Source: Massilia endophytica (GTDB lineage: Bacteria > Pseudomonadota > Gammaproteobacteria > Burkholderiales > Burkholderiaceae_D). From it: DNA of 64,000 nt. Under the pieces are notes generated by a model that was not told the DNA's origin, did not search any database, and saw only the letters and a list, made by a program, of their open reading frames with translations. The number at the start of each line of letters is the position of its first letter. Within the stretch, counting starts at the first letter, position 1. The position numbers and the translations under genes are program-made. Positions 50,948-60,336 of this stretch are shown here, in pieces. The stretch is from positions 5,084,001-5,148,000 of the forward strand of contig NZ_CP088952.1 of NCBI RefSeq assembly GCF_021165955.1, read 5' to 3'.

Positions 50948-53382
50948 AACGCCGTATCAAAGCGCACATACATGGAGCGGCCGTTCACGCCGAACGGGCA
51001 GGTCTCCCAGCAATGCGTGAAGCCCAGCTGCGGGAACGGAGCGGCCTTCACCTTGTCCCACTCGGTCGGGAAGGTGTCGAACACGTTGTTCACGCCGAAG
51101 GTCAGGCTGGTCTTCTTGCTGAAGGAATAGCGCACGGTCATGTCGAGCAGCCACTTGGCATCCCAGGTCTGCACGAAGTCGCCCGTGAAGCCCTGGCCCT
51201 TCACTTCGCCGTAGTAGTTGGCGCGGGTGTTGAAGTTCCATGGACCGCGGGTGTAGTCCGCAGCCAGCACGTGGTGCTGGCGCGGCTGGCCGTGTTCGAT
51301 CAGCGTCACCTGCGCCTGGTCGAACAGCTGTTCGCCGGTGAGGATGCTGGAGGTCGAATGGCGGCCGGTCACCTCGGTCTTGTTGAAGCCCAGCTGGCCG
51401 GACAGCACCAGGGTGGCGCCAGGCATCTTGTTGGTGTGCTCGGCCACGATATCCAGGCCACGGGTCTTGGTATCGACCGCATTGGTGAAGAACTGGGCCT
51501 GGCCCACCTTCAGCGGCACCAGCACGTTGGCGATCGGGCCGCCGCCCGCTTCCGGAGCGATATTGCTGGAGAAGACGATGCGGTCCTTGATCTTGATCTG
51601 GTAGATGTCCGTGGTCACCGAGAAGTTCGGAGCCGGGCGCAGCACCAGGCCCACGCTGGCGTTACGCGAGGTCTCTTCCTTCAGCGGCTTGATGCCCAGG
51701 GCGCGGGTCACGGCGCTGTCCTGGCGCGCGGTCAGGGTTTCGGTCAGCACGCCAGCCGCATTCAGGTTGGTGGACACGGAGCTGTAGAACTCCTGCTGCA
51801 CGCCCGGCGCACGGAAGCCGCTCGACACGCTGCCGCGCACGCCCACCTGCTTGGACGGATCCCAGCGGGCGCTGAACTTGCCGGTGGTGGTGTTGCCGAA
51901 GTCCGAATATTTCTCGTAGCGTACCGCGCCTGCCAGCAGCAGGGTGTCCACCGGGCGGTGTTCCACGTCCAGGTAGAGGGCGATATTGTGGCGGCCCGCA
52001 TCCACGGCGGTGGCCGGCGTATAGCCCGGGAAGCCCTGGGTGCCGGAAGCAGCCACGCCCCCGGTCTGGTCGCGGATCACAACGGCCGGGTTGTTGGTGC
52101 GGCCGTACTGGTAGGAGACCGGGTCGCCTGCCACGATCTGGTAATTGTCCTCGCGCCATTCGAAGCCGGTGGCCAGGAAGATGTTCGCGCCGCCGATGTT
52201 CAGCGGGCCTTTCAGGTCGGCGTTGAAGGTGGTCTGGTCGAATTTCAGCTTGCCGGTATCGGCTTCCAGCGGCGAGGCGGCGTAGATGCCGCCGCCCGGC
52301 TTGGGCTCGTACCAGTAGCTCACGTTGATGGTCTGGCCTTCGTGGAAGCCCAGTTCGCTGCGGCCGTGGTTGACGCTGATGTCGGCCTTCCAGTCGTTTT
52401 CCAGGTCGCGGCGGTAGCCCACGGCGAAGGAAGCATCCTTCACGGTGGTCAGCAGATTTGGCAGGAAGCCGTTCGGATACACGGCGGGCACGGTGCGTCC
52501 GTCGCCGGCGGAACGGTAGAAGCCCGAGGAGTCGCCCTTGCGCTTGGAGGCGCCGCCGAAGGAATAGAATTCGCCCTTGGCATCGGTGGGCACTGCGGCG
52601 TTCCACCACAGGTAGGCGTCTTTCGCATCGCTGTCGCCGATGCGCTGGGTCACGCGCGGCGGCGACACGCGCAGTTCGTCGGGACCGGCGCGGTTGGTTT
52701 CCTTGCGGTGGCGGCCTTCCACCGACACGTTGATGTAGCCGCCGTTTTCGCCCAGCGACCAGCCGCGGTTTACGCTGCCGGAGATCAGGTCGCCGTCGCC
52801 TTCGGAGGTGGTGCCCAGGGTGCCGCTCAGGGCCGTTTCATTCACATTGGATTTCAGGACGATATTGATCACGCCTGCAATCGCGTCCGAGCCGTACTGC
52901 GCGGCGGCGCCGTCGCGCAGCACCTCGATATGGTGGATGGCGGACAGCGGAATCGCGTTGATGTCCGTACCGGCCGAACCGCGGCCCACGGTCTGCTGCA
53001 CATTGACCAGGGCCTGCTGGTGGCGGCGCTTGCCGTTCACGAGCACCAGCAGCTGGTCCGGGCCCAGGGAGCGCAGCGTGGCGGGGCGGATGATGTCCGT
53101 GCCGTCGCTGATGAAGGTATTCGAGAAGTTGAAGGACGGGTCCAGGGTCTGGAGCAGCTTGCCCAGTTCCAGCGGGCCTGCCGTCTGCATGTCCTTCAGG
53201 TTGATCAGGCCCACAGGTGCCGCGGTGTCGAGGGCGGTCTTGGCGGCGGAGCGGGAACCCAGCACCACCACGGTTTGCTGTTCGGGGACGGCGGCGCTGT
53301 CGCTCTGGGCATAGGCGCCGCTGGCGGCCAGCAGCGCTGCGCTGGCAAGGAGGGTACGGCGGAACAGGAAGGGCTTTTTCAT
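50944..53382 (-). CDS. TonB-dependent outer-membrane receptor
   Basis: An 812-residue protein. I chose the ATG at 53382 because it begins a signal peptide (MKKPFLFRRTLLASAALL, cleavage near AYAQ). The plug domain (residues about 35-170) has RPATLRSLGPDQLLVLVNGKR and IEVLRDGAAAQYGSDAIAGVINIV. The barrel ends with an aromatic residue (YVRFDTAF). The ligand is unknown; the neighbouring chitinase allows a chito-oligosaccharide guess but nothing proves it. The 285-base gap before the chitinase holds divergent promoters and one palindrome. Confidence 0.9.
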   Translation of the reverse strand: MKKPFLFRRTLLASAALLAASGAYAQSDSAAVPEQQTVVVLGSRSAAKTALDTAAPVGLINLKDMQTAGPLELGKLLQTLDPSFNFSNTFISDGTDIIRPATLRSLGPDQLLVLVNGKRRHQQALVNVQQTVGRGSAGTDINAIPLSAIHHIEVLRDGAAAQYGSDAIAGVINIVLKSNVNETALSGTLGTTSEGDGDLISGSVNRGWSLGENGGYINVSVEGRHRKETNRAGPDELRVSPPRVTQRIGDSDAKDAYLWWNAAVPTDAKGEFYSFGGASKRKGDSSGFYRSAGDGRTVPAVYPNGFLPNLLTTVKDASFAVGYRRDLENDWKADISVNHGRSELGFHEGQTINVSYWYEPKPGGGIYAASPLEADTGKLKFDQTTFNADLKGPLNIGGANIFLATGFEWREDNYQIVAGDPVSYQYGRTNNPAVVIRDQTGGVAASGTQGFPGYTPATAVDAGRHNIALYLDVEHRPVDTLLLAGAVRYEKYSDFGNTTTGKFSARWDPSKQVGVRGSVSSGFRAPGVQQEFYSSVSTNLNAAGVLTETLTARQDSAVTRALGIKPLKEETSRNASVGLVLRPAPNFSVTTDIYQIKIKDRIVFSSNIAPEAGGGPIANVLVPLKVGQAQFFTNAVDTKTRGLDIVAEHTNKMPGATLVLSGQLGFNKTEVTGRHSTSSILTGEQLFDQAQVTLIEHGQPRQHHVLAADYTRGPWNFNTRANYYGEVKGQGFTGDFVQTWDAKWLLDMTVRYSFSKKTSLTFGVNNVFDTFPTEWDKVKAAPFPQLGFTHCWETCPFGVNGRSMYVRFDTAF

Positions 53383-53635
53383 GGGCTTTTCTCTGGTTTG
53401 TATTGGCGAATGAATGACGCTCTGATATTGCTGCGCTGGCAATCCTAGCGCGCCCGGCCGCGCACCACCAAGGTGCATGTATCGTATTGTTGCGAGAATC
53501 GCACGGTCGTAAATATTGCGTGCTCATCATTAAAATTTACCGTAATCTTATGGCCCCATAACTAGTGGCTATCTACAAAAGACCTACCGTTCGGGACATT
53601 TTTCAGACAATTCCCCTTCCTCCTTAGCGTTAAAG

Positions 53636-53649
53636 TTGCCGTACGGCAA
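53636..53649. promoter_or_regulatory. TTGCCGTACGGCAA perfect palindrome before the chitinase
   Basis: A 14-base perfect palindrome ending 18 bases before the chitinase ATG, just upstream of its ribosome site. It is nearly the same as the repeat at 16800. Binding there would block the transcript leader, so a repressor is more likely than an activator. Confidence 0.4.
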
Positions 53650-53667
53650 AATTCAAAGGAGCGAAGA

Positions 53668-55512
53668 ATGCAAACGAAAACCATCAAAATGGCGGCAGCG
53701 GCGCTGCTGGCCTTCTCCGCCTGGAGCGGCGGCGCCCAGGCGCAACAGTCCAGCCAGTGGGTGACCGGCTACTACGGCGGCTACTTCTGGAGCAATCCCG
53801 ACTACCAGGCGCCCCAGCACGTGGACATGACCGCGATGACGCACTTCGTCTTTGCGCGCATCGGCCCCGGAGGCGGCAAATTCGGCGGCCAGCCCGGCGA
53901 GGTGCTGTACGGCGCGGAGGACGCGCAGACCAACCGCCATATCGGCCCCGGCGCCCCCTACCGCACCGTGGAGCAGTTCATGATCGACAAGGCCCACCAC
54001 GTGGGCACCAAGGCCCTCATCATGCTGGGCGGCGAGGGCGACAACGCGGGCTTCACCGCCTCCACCGCGCCTGCGGTGCGCGCCCAGTTCGTGAAGAACC
54101 TGGTGGACTTCATGGTGGCGCGCGACTACGACGGCATCGACGTGGACTGGGAAGGCATCGACAGCAAGGACACGGAAAGCCAGGCCCGCCTCGAACAGCT
54201 GATCATCGACCTGCGCGCCGAAGCGAACTCGCGTCCGCGCTACCAGGACAAGCCCGTCATCATCACCTTCCCGGCCGGCACGCTGAACCCGAACTACCAG
54301 AAGGCCAGCGCACACGATGCGCGCGTGGCGGCGCTGGTGGACCAGTTCAATATCATGAGCTACGGCATGGCATGGTTCGGCGAGGGCTGGGACACTACGA
54401 CATTCGCGCCGCTGACCGGCCGCACCGGCTCGCGCCCCACGGACATCGCCAGCAGCGTGAAGCTGTATACGGACGCCGGTATCCCGCGCAGCAAGATCGG
54501 CATGGGCATCGGCTTCTATGGGCTGGCCTACAAGCCCCCGTTCACGCATCCCGGCATGGCGACCGCGGGCTACGACTTCAATTCCTTCTCCGTCAACGAC
54601 GTGACCTGGAACTACGCGCAGCTGAACAAGCACGGCTATCTCTCGAACGGCATCTACGCTTTCGAAGCCTCGTCGCAGATGGGCTACCGCACCTACCCGG
54701 GCGGCGGCTACACGCCAACGACGCGCAATACCGGAACCACCGGCTACGTGAGCTATGAGGACGAGAACAGCATCGCCGCCAAGGGCGCCTGGGCGCAGAG
54801 CACCCGCGAGGGCGAAGGCGTGGGCGGCACCATTATCTGGCTGGTGAACTACGGCACCACCAACGGCACCAGCAATCCGCTGCTGTTCGCGGTGAAGAAG
54901 GCCTTCCTCGATCCGAACGCCACCGATCCGGGCCCGAACCCGAATCCCCTGCCGCCCGAGCCGCCGCCGCAGCTCTCCACCAGCCTGAACGTCAACAACG
55001 ACTGGGGCAGCGGCTACTGCGCCGCTCTGGTGGTGAAGAATATCGGTGACCGTCCGGGCATCTGGTCGGTTTCCCTGCCCTTCAAGGACAAAATCAGCTC
55101 GCTGTGGGGCGGCGTCTATTCCGTGGCGGACGAGAAGCTGAACGTGTCGGGTGCGGAGTGGAACAAGTTCATCGAACCCGCCGAGACCCGCGAAGTGGGC
55201 TTCTGCGCCACCCGCAGCGCGCCGCCGCCATCGAACGATCCGCCGCCGCCCGCAGGCTCGCTCAGCGGCAGCGTGACCATCACCAACGACTGGACCAGCG
55301 GCTACTGCGCCAATATCGTGGTGACCAACAGCTCTTCGGTGAAGGCGGTGAACTGGTCGGTCCCGGTGCAGGTGGTGGGCACGGTGAACTCCCTGTGGAA
55401 CGGCAAGTTCACGCAGAGCGGCAACACCATCCAGCTCTCCGGTCCTGACTGGGCCAAGGACCTGGCGCCAAACGGCAGCTACCGCGACGTGGGCTTCTGC
55501 GCCACCCGCTGA
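53668..55512 (+). CDS. Secreted GH18 chitinase with two C-terminal CBM2-like domains
   Basis: A 614-residue protein; AAAGGAG precedes the ATG. The signal peptide ends near AQAQ (residue 26). The GH18 barrel (about 30-415) has the catalytic motif D155-GIDVDW-E162 with Glu162 as acid. A Pro-rich linker (PNPNPLPPEPPP) leads to two similar domains (about 438-520 and 530-614), each ending GFCATR and containing a W-x-SGYCA start. These match CBM2-type chitin/cellulose-binding modules and look like an internal duplication. It degrades chitin outside the cell. Confidence 0.92.
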   Translation: MQTKTIKMAAAALLAFSAWSGGAQAQQSSQWVTGYYGGYFWSNPDYQAPQHVDMTAMTHFVFARIGPGGGKFGGQPGEVLYGAEDAQTNRHIGPGAPYRTVEQFMIDKAHHVGTKALIMLGGEGDNAGFTASTAPAVRAQFVKNLVDFMVARDYDGIDVDWEGIDSKDTESQARLEQLIIDLRAEANSRPRYQDKPVIITFPAGTLNPNYQKASAHDARVAALVDQFNIMSYGMAWFGEGWDTTTFAPLTGRTGSRPTDIASSVKLYTDAGIPRSKIGMGIGFYGLAYKPPFTHPGMATAGYDFNSFSVNDVTWNYAQLNKHGYLSNGIYAFEASSQMGYRTYPGGGYTPTTRNTGTTGYVSYEDENSIAAKGAWAQSTREGEGVGGTIIWLVNYGTTNGTSNPLLFAVKKAFLDPNATDPGPNPNPLPPEPPPQLSTSLNVNNDWGSGYCAALVVKNIGDRPGIWSVSLPFKDKISSLWGGVYSVADEKLNVSGAEWNKFIEPAETREVGFCATRSAPPPSNDPPPPAGSLSGSVTITNDWTSGYCANIVVTNSSSVKAVNWSVPVQVVGTVNSLWNGKFTQSGNTIQLSGPDWAKDLAPNGSYRDVGFCATR

Positions 55513-55531
55513 TGTGTGAAGGGGTCGACGG

Positions 55532-56290
55532 CTACTGGTGGTCCAGCATCCAGGCCTTCAGTCCGTTGACCCAGTTCTTTGCGTTCATGTTGTACTGCTT
55601 CTTGATGGCGCCCGCCCGCTCGTAGAGCACGCTGAAGTCCAGCGAGGGCGACTGCTTGAAGGCGATCACGATCACATTCGCATCGTGCACCTCGGGCAGC
55701 CAGACCACGGCGTCGAACACCAGCTCCATGGCCTGGATGTTCTTGGCATAGTTGGAGAAATCCCCGAACACATTGGTGGTCATGATGCCGTCCGGCGCCA
55801 GGCAGTCGGAGCAGGCCTGGTAGAACTCGGGCGTGTCCAGCACGGGGCCGCGCGCCTCCTCGTCGTACAGGTCCGCCTGCAGCACGTCCACCTTGCCATG
55901 GTTGGCCGGATCGGTCACGAAATCCATCGCATCCATCTGCCGCACATGCAGGCGCCCGTCGTTCGGCGGCAGGGCAAACAGCTCCTCGCAGATGGCGATC
56001 ACATTGGGATTGAGCTCGATGGCCGTCACGTCGGCATCGGGAAAGCGGCGGTAGCAGAACTTGGTGGCGGCGGCGCTGCCCAGGCCCAGCTGCACGATGC
56101 GGCGCGGATCCTGCTTGAAAAGCATCCACATCATCATCATGCGCACGTATTCCAGCTCGATCACATCGGGGCGCGAAAGGCGCATGGCGCCCTGCACCCA
56201 CGAGGTGCCAAGGTGGAGGGAACGCACGCCCTCGTATTCGGTAATGGTGGCGGGAGGGTAGCCTGGCTGGTCGAAACGTCGGGTCATCAT
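55532..56290 (-). CDS. Spermidine-synthase-like protein (PABS fold)
   Basis: A 252-residue protein. The Rossmann motif is RRIVQLGLGSAAATKF, with AIELNPNVI as the acidic strand-2 end and LQADLYDEEARGP in the active-site region. It resembles SpeE-like proteins but is short and lacks the usual N-terminal beta-domain in full, so polyamine synthesis is uncertain. It lies 25 bases downstream of the histidine kinase gene in the same orientation and may be the last gene of the efflux/two-component operon. Confidence 0.75.
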   Translation of the reverse strand: MMTRRFDQPGYPPATITEYEGVRSLHLGTSWVQGAMRLSRPDVIELEYVRMMMMWMLFKQDPRRIVQLGLGSAAATKFCYRRFPDADVTAIELNPNVIAICEELFALPPNDGRLHVRQMDAMDFVTDPANHGKVDVLQADLYDEEARGPVLDTPEFYQACSDCLAPDGIMTTNVFGDFSNYAKNIQAMELVFDAVVWLPEVHDANVIVIAFKQSPSLDFSVLYERAGAIKKQYNMNAKNWVNGLKAWMLDHQ

Positions 56291-56315
56291 GGCGGCAGTT
56301 TACCAGCCGCGCCCC

Positions 56316-57707
56316 TTATTCGCCCGCGGCGACCATGGGCAGGATGATGGTCACGGTCAGGCCGCCGCCTTCGCGGTTGGCCAGCGTGATGCGGCCGCCA
56401 TGCGCTTCGGCGATTTCGCGCGCCAGCGCCAGGCCCAGGCCCGTGCCGCTGCGCTTGGTGGAGTAGAAGGGCACGAGGGCGTTGGTCAGCACCGCGTCGC
56501 TCATGCCCGGGCCCCGGTCCTGCACCTCGATGCGCACCATGTCCTGCACGCGCCGCACGTCCATGGTGACGCCGTTGGCCGGAGAGCCGGATTCGTGGGC
56601 GTTCTTCAGAAGATTGAGCAGGGCCTGTTCCATCTGGGCCGCGTCGAAGAGCATCTGGCCCTGCGGCGGCTCGCCGCTGCGGCGGAAGGGCACCTGCTCC
56701 GCGAGCTTGTCGAGGAAGGTGTTCCAGTCCACCGCTTCCAGGCGGGGCGATGGCAGCTTGGCGAAGCGCGCATAGCCGAGGATGAAGCTCTCCAGGTGGC
56801 GCGTGCGTTCCTCGATGGTGGCCAGGATCTGCGGCAGGCGCTCCGTCTGGCCGCGCCGCACCAGCTCCGCTCCCGAGTGCGCCAGGGATGTCAGCGGCGC
56901 GAGCGAGTTGTTGAGCTCATGGCTGATCACGCGGATCACCTTCTTCCAGGTCTGCACCTCCTGGCGCCGCAGTTCCAGCGTGAGCTGGCGCAGCAGCAGC
57001 AGCTCGTGGCGCCGCCCGTTCAGGTTGAAGCGGCGGCGGGCCAGGTGATAGACCTCTTCTTCCTCATTGTCGCCGGTGGTGAACAGCCCGTCGCCGCCGC
57101 GCTTCATGGCTTCGCGCAGCGCGGGGTTGGCATGCTCCAGCAGTTCCTGCAGGTGGTGGCCTTCCAGGCGCCGCCCTTCGTTGAGCAGGTGGCGGGCGGC
57201 GACATTGCCGTACACGATGGCGCCGCCGTCGCCCACCAGCAGCATGGCCACCGGTGTGTTCTGCACCATGGTATCCAGCAGCAGCTCGCGCTGCACAAGG
57301 TTCAGGCGCTGCTCGCGCAGCACATTGCCAAGCTGGTTGTGCGCCTCCACCAGGTCGCTCAGCTCATCGTTCTGCGGCCAGTGCAGGCTGAAGGAAAAGT
57401 CGCCGTCGCGGTAGCTGGTCACCGTGCCGCCCAGGGCGCGGTACAGGGACAGGATGGGCGCCATCTGCGCGCGGATGGTGATGAGGGACAGGGGCACCAC
57501 GCACAGCAGGCTGGCGCCCAGCACCAGCCAGGGCTTGTCCGGGAAGAGGTGGTTCAGGCCGAGCGCGATAAGGATGCCGATGGTGAGCAGGGTGCCGATG
57601 AGGGCGGACCAGCGCGTCATCAGCGACAGGCGCATGCCGCGCGGGCGGCGGGACGCGGGGCGCTTGCCCCGGCTGCGCCGTTCGGCGGCTTGCGGCTCGC
57701 GTTTCAT
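56316..57707 (-). CDS. NtrB-like membrane histidine kinase
   Basis: A 463-residue protein. Two membrane helices (about 32-50 and 60-78) are followed by a HAMP-like stretch, a PAS domain (about 145-200) and the catalytic core. His263 lies in VISHELNNSLAPL; the N box is LLNLLKNAHE; the G boxes are DRGPGMSD and GTGLGLALAREI. The start overlaps the stop of the response regulator gene by one base, so they form one two-component system. It probably senses envelope stress or a drug exported by the adjacent pump. Confidence 0.92.
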   Translation of the reverse strand: MKREPQAAERRSRGKRPASRRPRGMRLSLMTRWSALIGTLLTIGILIALGLNHLFPDKPWLVLGASLLCVVPLSLITIRAQMAPILSLYRALGGTVTSYRDGDFSFSLHWPQNDELSDLVEAHNQLGNVLREQRLNLVQRELLLDTMVQNTPVAMLLVGDGGAIVYGNVAARHLLNEGRRLEGHHLQELLEHANPALREAMKRGGDGLFTTGDNEEEEVYHLARRRFNLNGRRHELLLLRQLTLELRRQEVQTWKKVIRVISHELNNSLAPLTSLAHSGAELVRRGQTERLPQILATIEERTRHLESFILGYARFAKLPSPRLEAVDWNTFLDKLAEQVPFRRSGEPPQGQMLFDAAQMEQALLNLLKNAHESGSPANGVTMDVRRVQDMVRIEVQDRGPGMSDAVLTNALVPFYSTKRSGTGLGLALAREIAEAHGGRITLANREGGGLTVTIILPMVAAGE

Positions 57708-59056
57708 CAGGGGCGGACGATACCGAGCCGCTCCATGCGGCGATACAGGGCCTGCCGCGACAGCCCGAGATCGGCCGCCGCCTGCGCCACCACGCCGTTG
57801 GCGCGGTTCAGCGCCTGGGTGATGGTGTCCTTGTCAGGCTCGCCGTCGCCGTTCGGCGCGCTGTGGTTACCCGGCGAAACGGCGGGCAGGCCGAGCGCCG
57901 CCACGTCGATGCTGCTGCCCGGGGTGAGCAGGGTGGCGCGCGCCATCACGTTTTTCAGCTCGCGCACATTGCCCGGCCATGGGTGGGCCAGCAGCGCGGC
58001 TTCCGCGGCGGGCTGCAGGGTCTTGCCGCCGCCGAGGAAGTGGCGCGCCAGCGGCAGGATGTCCGCCGGGCGGCTGGCCAGGGGCGGCAGTTTCAGTTCG
58101 ATGAGGTTGAGGCGGTAGTACAGGTCTTCGCGGAAGGTGCCCGCGCGGATCATGGCGGGCAGGTCGGCGTTGGTGGCGCTGACGACGCGCACCTTTACCT
58201 GGCGTTCGCGGTTGGAGCCCAGGCGCTCGAAGCGGCCCGTTTCCAGCACGCGCAGAAGCTTCATCTGGCCTGCCAGCGGCAGGTTGCCGATTTCGTCGAG
58301 GAAGAGGGTGCCGCCGTCCGCCGCTTCGAACTTGCCTTCGCGCGCCTTGGAAGCGCCCGTGTAGGCGCCCGCGTCGGCGCCGAACAGCTCCGCCTCGATC
58401 AGTTCCGCGGGCAGGGCGCCGCAGTTGAGCACCACGAAGGGGCCCTCGCGCACGGCGGAATTGGCCTGGATGATTTCCGCGATGCGTTCCTTGCCGGTGC
58501 CGTTCGGACCGCTGATCAGCACGGGCACGTCGGCGCGCGCGACCTGGCAGGCCAGGGTCAGCACGCGTTCGGTCGCCGGGTCGGCCCACACCATGCCGCG
58601 CAGGTCGTACTGTTCCAGCTCGCGGCGCTGGCGCAGCTCGCCCTGCAGGCGCTGGCGCAGCGCCTTGTTGGCCTGGCCAAGTTCGATCAGGTTCTTGACG
58701 GTGGCGATCAGGCGGTTGTCGTCCCAGGGCTTGGCCAGGTAGTCGGCCGCCCCGGCCTTCACCAGGTCCACCGCCGCATCGAGATGGGTCCACGCCGTCA
58801 GCAGGATGACCGGCAGGTCGGGATAGCGCTGGCGGATATCGCGGAACAGGGCCACGCCTTCCTCGCCGGACGTGGTGTCGGCGGTGAAGTTCATGTCCTG
58901 GATGACGAGGTCGATGCTGGCGCCGCGCTGCGCGAGCAGCGCCAGGCCTTCCTCGGGTGAACCCGCGCGCAGCGCGTCGATGTCGTGCAGGGAAAACAGG
59001 ACTTCGAGCGCTACGGCGACTGCGGCATTGTCGTCGATGATCAGGGTAGTAGGCAT
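57707..59056 (-). CDS. NtrC-family sigma-54-dependent response regulator
   Basis: A 449-residue protein. The receiver (1-125) has the phosphoacceptor Asp54 (VIQDMNF), acidic pair D8 D9 and the Lys in AKPW. The AAA+ domain (about 155-375) has Walker A GPNGTGKE and the sigma-54 contact loop GAYTGA in place of GAFTGA. Walker B is GGTLFLDEIGNLP. A Fis-type HTH (about 410-449: AAADLGLSRQALYRRMERLG) ends it. I infer that it binds the TGTCCGC clusters at 63748-63780 and 35471-35528 and activates the adjacent sigma-54 promoters. Confidence 0.93.
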   Translation of the reverse strand: MPTTLIIDDNAAVAVALEVLFSLHDIDALRAGSPEEGLALLAQRGASIDLVIQDMNFTADTTSGEEGVALFRDIRQRYPDLPVILLTAWTHLDAAVDLVKAGAADYLAKPWDDNRLIATVKNLIELGQANKALRQRLQGELRQRRELEQYDLRGMVWADPATERVLTLACQVARADVPVLISGPNGTGKERIAEIIQANSAVREGPFVVLNCGALPAELIEAELFGADAGAYTGASKAREGKFEAADGGTLFLDEIGNLPLAGQMKLLRVLETGRFERLGSNRERQVKVRVVSATNADLPAMIRAGTFREDLYYRLNLIELKLPPLASRPADILPLARHFLGGGKTLQPAAEAALLAHPWPGNVRELKNVMARATLLTPGSSIDVAALGLPAVSPGNHSAPNGDGEPDKDTITQALNRANGVVAQAAADLGLSRQALYRRMERLGIVRP

Positions 59057-59086
59057 GCCGTCAGCATAACATCAAAGACGGCTTCC

Positions 59087-60328
59087 TCAGACGACGCCGC
59101 GGGTGGCGGTGGCCGGGGAGATGCTGGCTGCGCGCCATGCCGGGCCGTACACCGCCGCCACGCCGAGGGCGAGGAAGATGGCTGCGCCGCCCAGCAGGTA
59201 GTCTGCCGGCAGGCGGGCCATTTCCAGCTTGGTCACGAGCAGCTGGTTGAGGGCGAGCGCGCCCAGCAGGCCCGCCGCCACGCCCGTCGTCGTGATCATC
59301 ACGTTCTCGGTGATGAAATAGCGCAGGATGTCGGTCTTGCGCGCGCCCAGGGCGCGGCGTACGCCGATCTGCTTGCGGCGCTGCGTGACCCACAGGCTGG
59401 CCATGCCGACGATGCCGCTGGCCGTCACCAGCATCAGCAGCACGCTGACGGTGACCAGCATCCAGGACAGGCCTTTGTCCGCGCGGTAGCGGTCATTGCG
59501 GTCCTGCTCCATGGTCTTGGTGCGCACCACCACCTGGTTGTTGCCCGCCTTGCGCAGGGCTTCCTCGGCATCCTTCATCACGCGGTCGCGCTGGCCCGGC
59601 TCGGCGCGCAGCGTGAACATGGCGCGCGGCCCGCTGATGGCGCGCATCGGCTGGATGACGCTCATCTCGCCGCGTTCGCCCACCTCGGCGCCGGTGGACT
59701 GCATGCGTTCCACCACGCCCACCACGCGCACCTCGTCGGCGGTGTCGCCGGTGCCGAAGTAGAAGGGCTTGCCCAGGTAGTTGTCCGTATCGGGCCAGAG
59801 CTTCTTCGCCAGGGCCAGCGGAATGATCACCGAACGCGGAATCTCGTTGGTGTTCTTCTCGTCGATGTCCATGTACTCGGTGGGCAGGAAGTCGCGGCCC
59901 TGCACGAGGCGCAGGCCCCAGGTCTTGACCAGCGAGTCCGGCGTGAAGAACTGGCCGGCGCCCGTGTTGACCTTCTCCTGCTTGCGGTCTGCCGCCACGC
60001 CGCTGTTGCGGCCGGAGCGCGAAAGGGGCGTCTGGCTGACCTGCGCCACCGACACCACGCCCGGCACGGCGCGCAGAACCTGCGCCTGCATCTTCTGCGT
60101 TGCCAGGATTTCGTTGAAGGGCGCCTCCGTCTTCAGGTCGCCGACCCGGATGTGGATGATTTCTTCCTCTTTCTCGATGCCGGAAGGGCGCGACACCACT
60201 TCCTGGCGCACCTTCACAATATGCAGTGCATTGGACAGGATGGCCAGGCTGATGGCCACCTGCAGGGCCACCAGGATAGGGCCGGTCTTGTTGCGCATCA
60301 GCGCGGAAAGGATGGGACGGATTTCCAT
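59087..60328 (-). CDS. MacB/FtsX-type ABC permease, second subunit
   Basis: A 413-residue protein. I chose the ATG at 60328 because GAGGA precedes it and it starts the family pattern (MEIRPILSALMRNKTGPILVALQ). It has one N-terminal helix, a MacB-type periplasmic core (about 40-275), then three helices of the FtsX domain (WVTQRRKQIGVRRALGARKTDILRYF). It pairs with the preceding permease, giving a heterodimeric transporter rather than the MacB homodimer. The gene lies 8 bases downstream of that one. Confidence 0.88.
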   Translation of the reverse strand: MEIRPILSALMRNKTGPILVALQVAISLAILSNALHIVKVRQEVVSRPSGIEKEEEIIHIRVGDLKTEAPFNEILATQKMQAQVLRAVPGVVSVAQVSQTPLSRSGRNSGVAADRKQEKVNTGAGQFFTPDSLVKTWGLRLVQGRDFLPTEYMDIDEKNTNEIPRSVIIPLALAKKLWPDTDNYLGKPFYFGTGDTADEVRVVGVVERMQSTGAEVGERGEMSVIQPMRAISGPRAMFTLRAEPGQRDRVMKDAEEALRKAGNNQVVVRTKTMEQDRNDRYRADKGLSWMLVTVSVLLMLVTASGIVGMASLWVTQRRKQIGVRRALGARKTDILRYFITENVMITTTGVAAGLLGALALNQLLVTKLEMARLPADYLLGGAAIFLALGVAAVYGPAWRAASISPATATRGVV

Positions 60329-60336
60329 GGTGGTCC

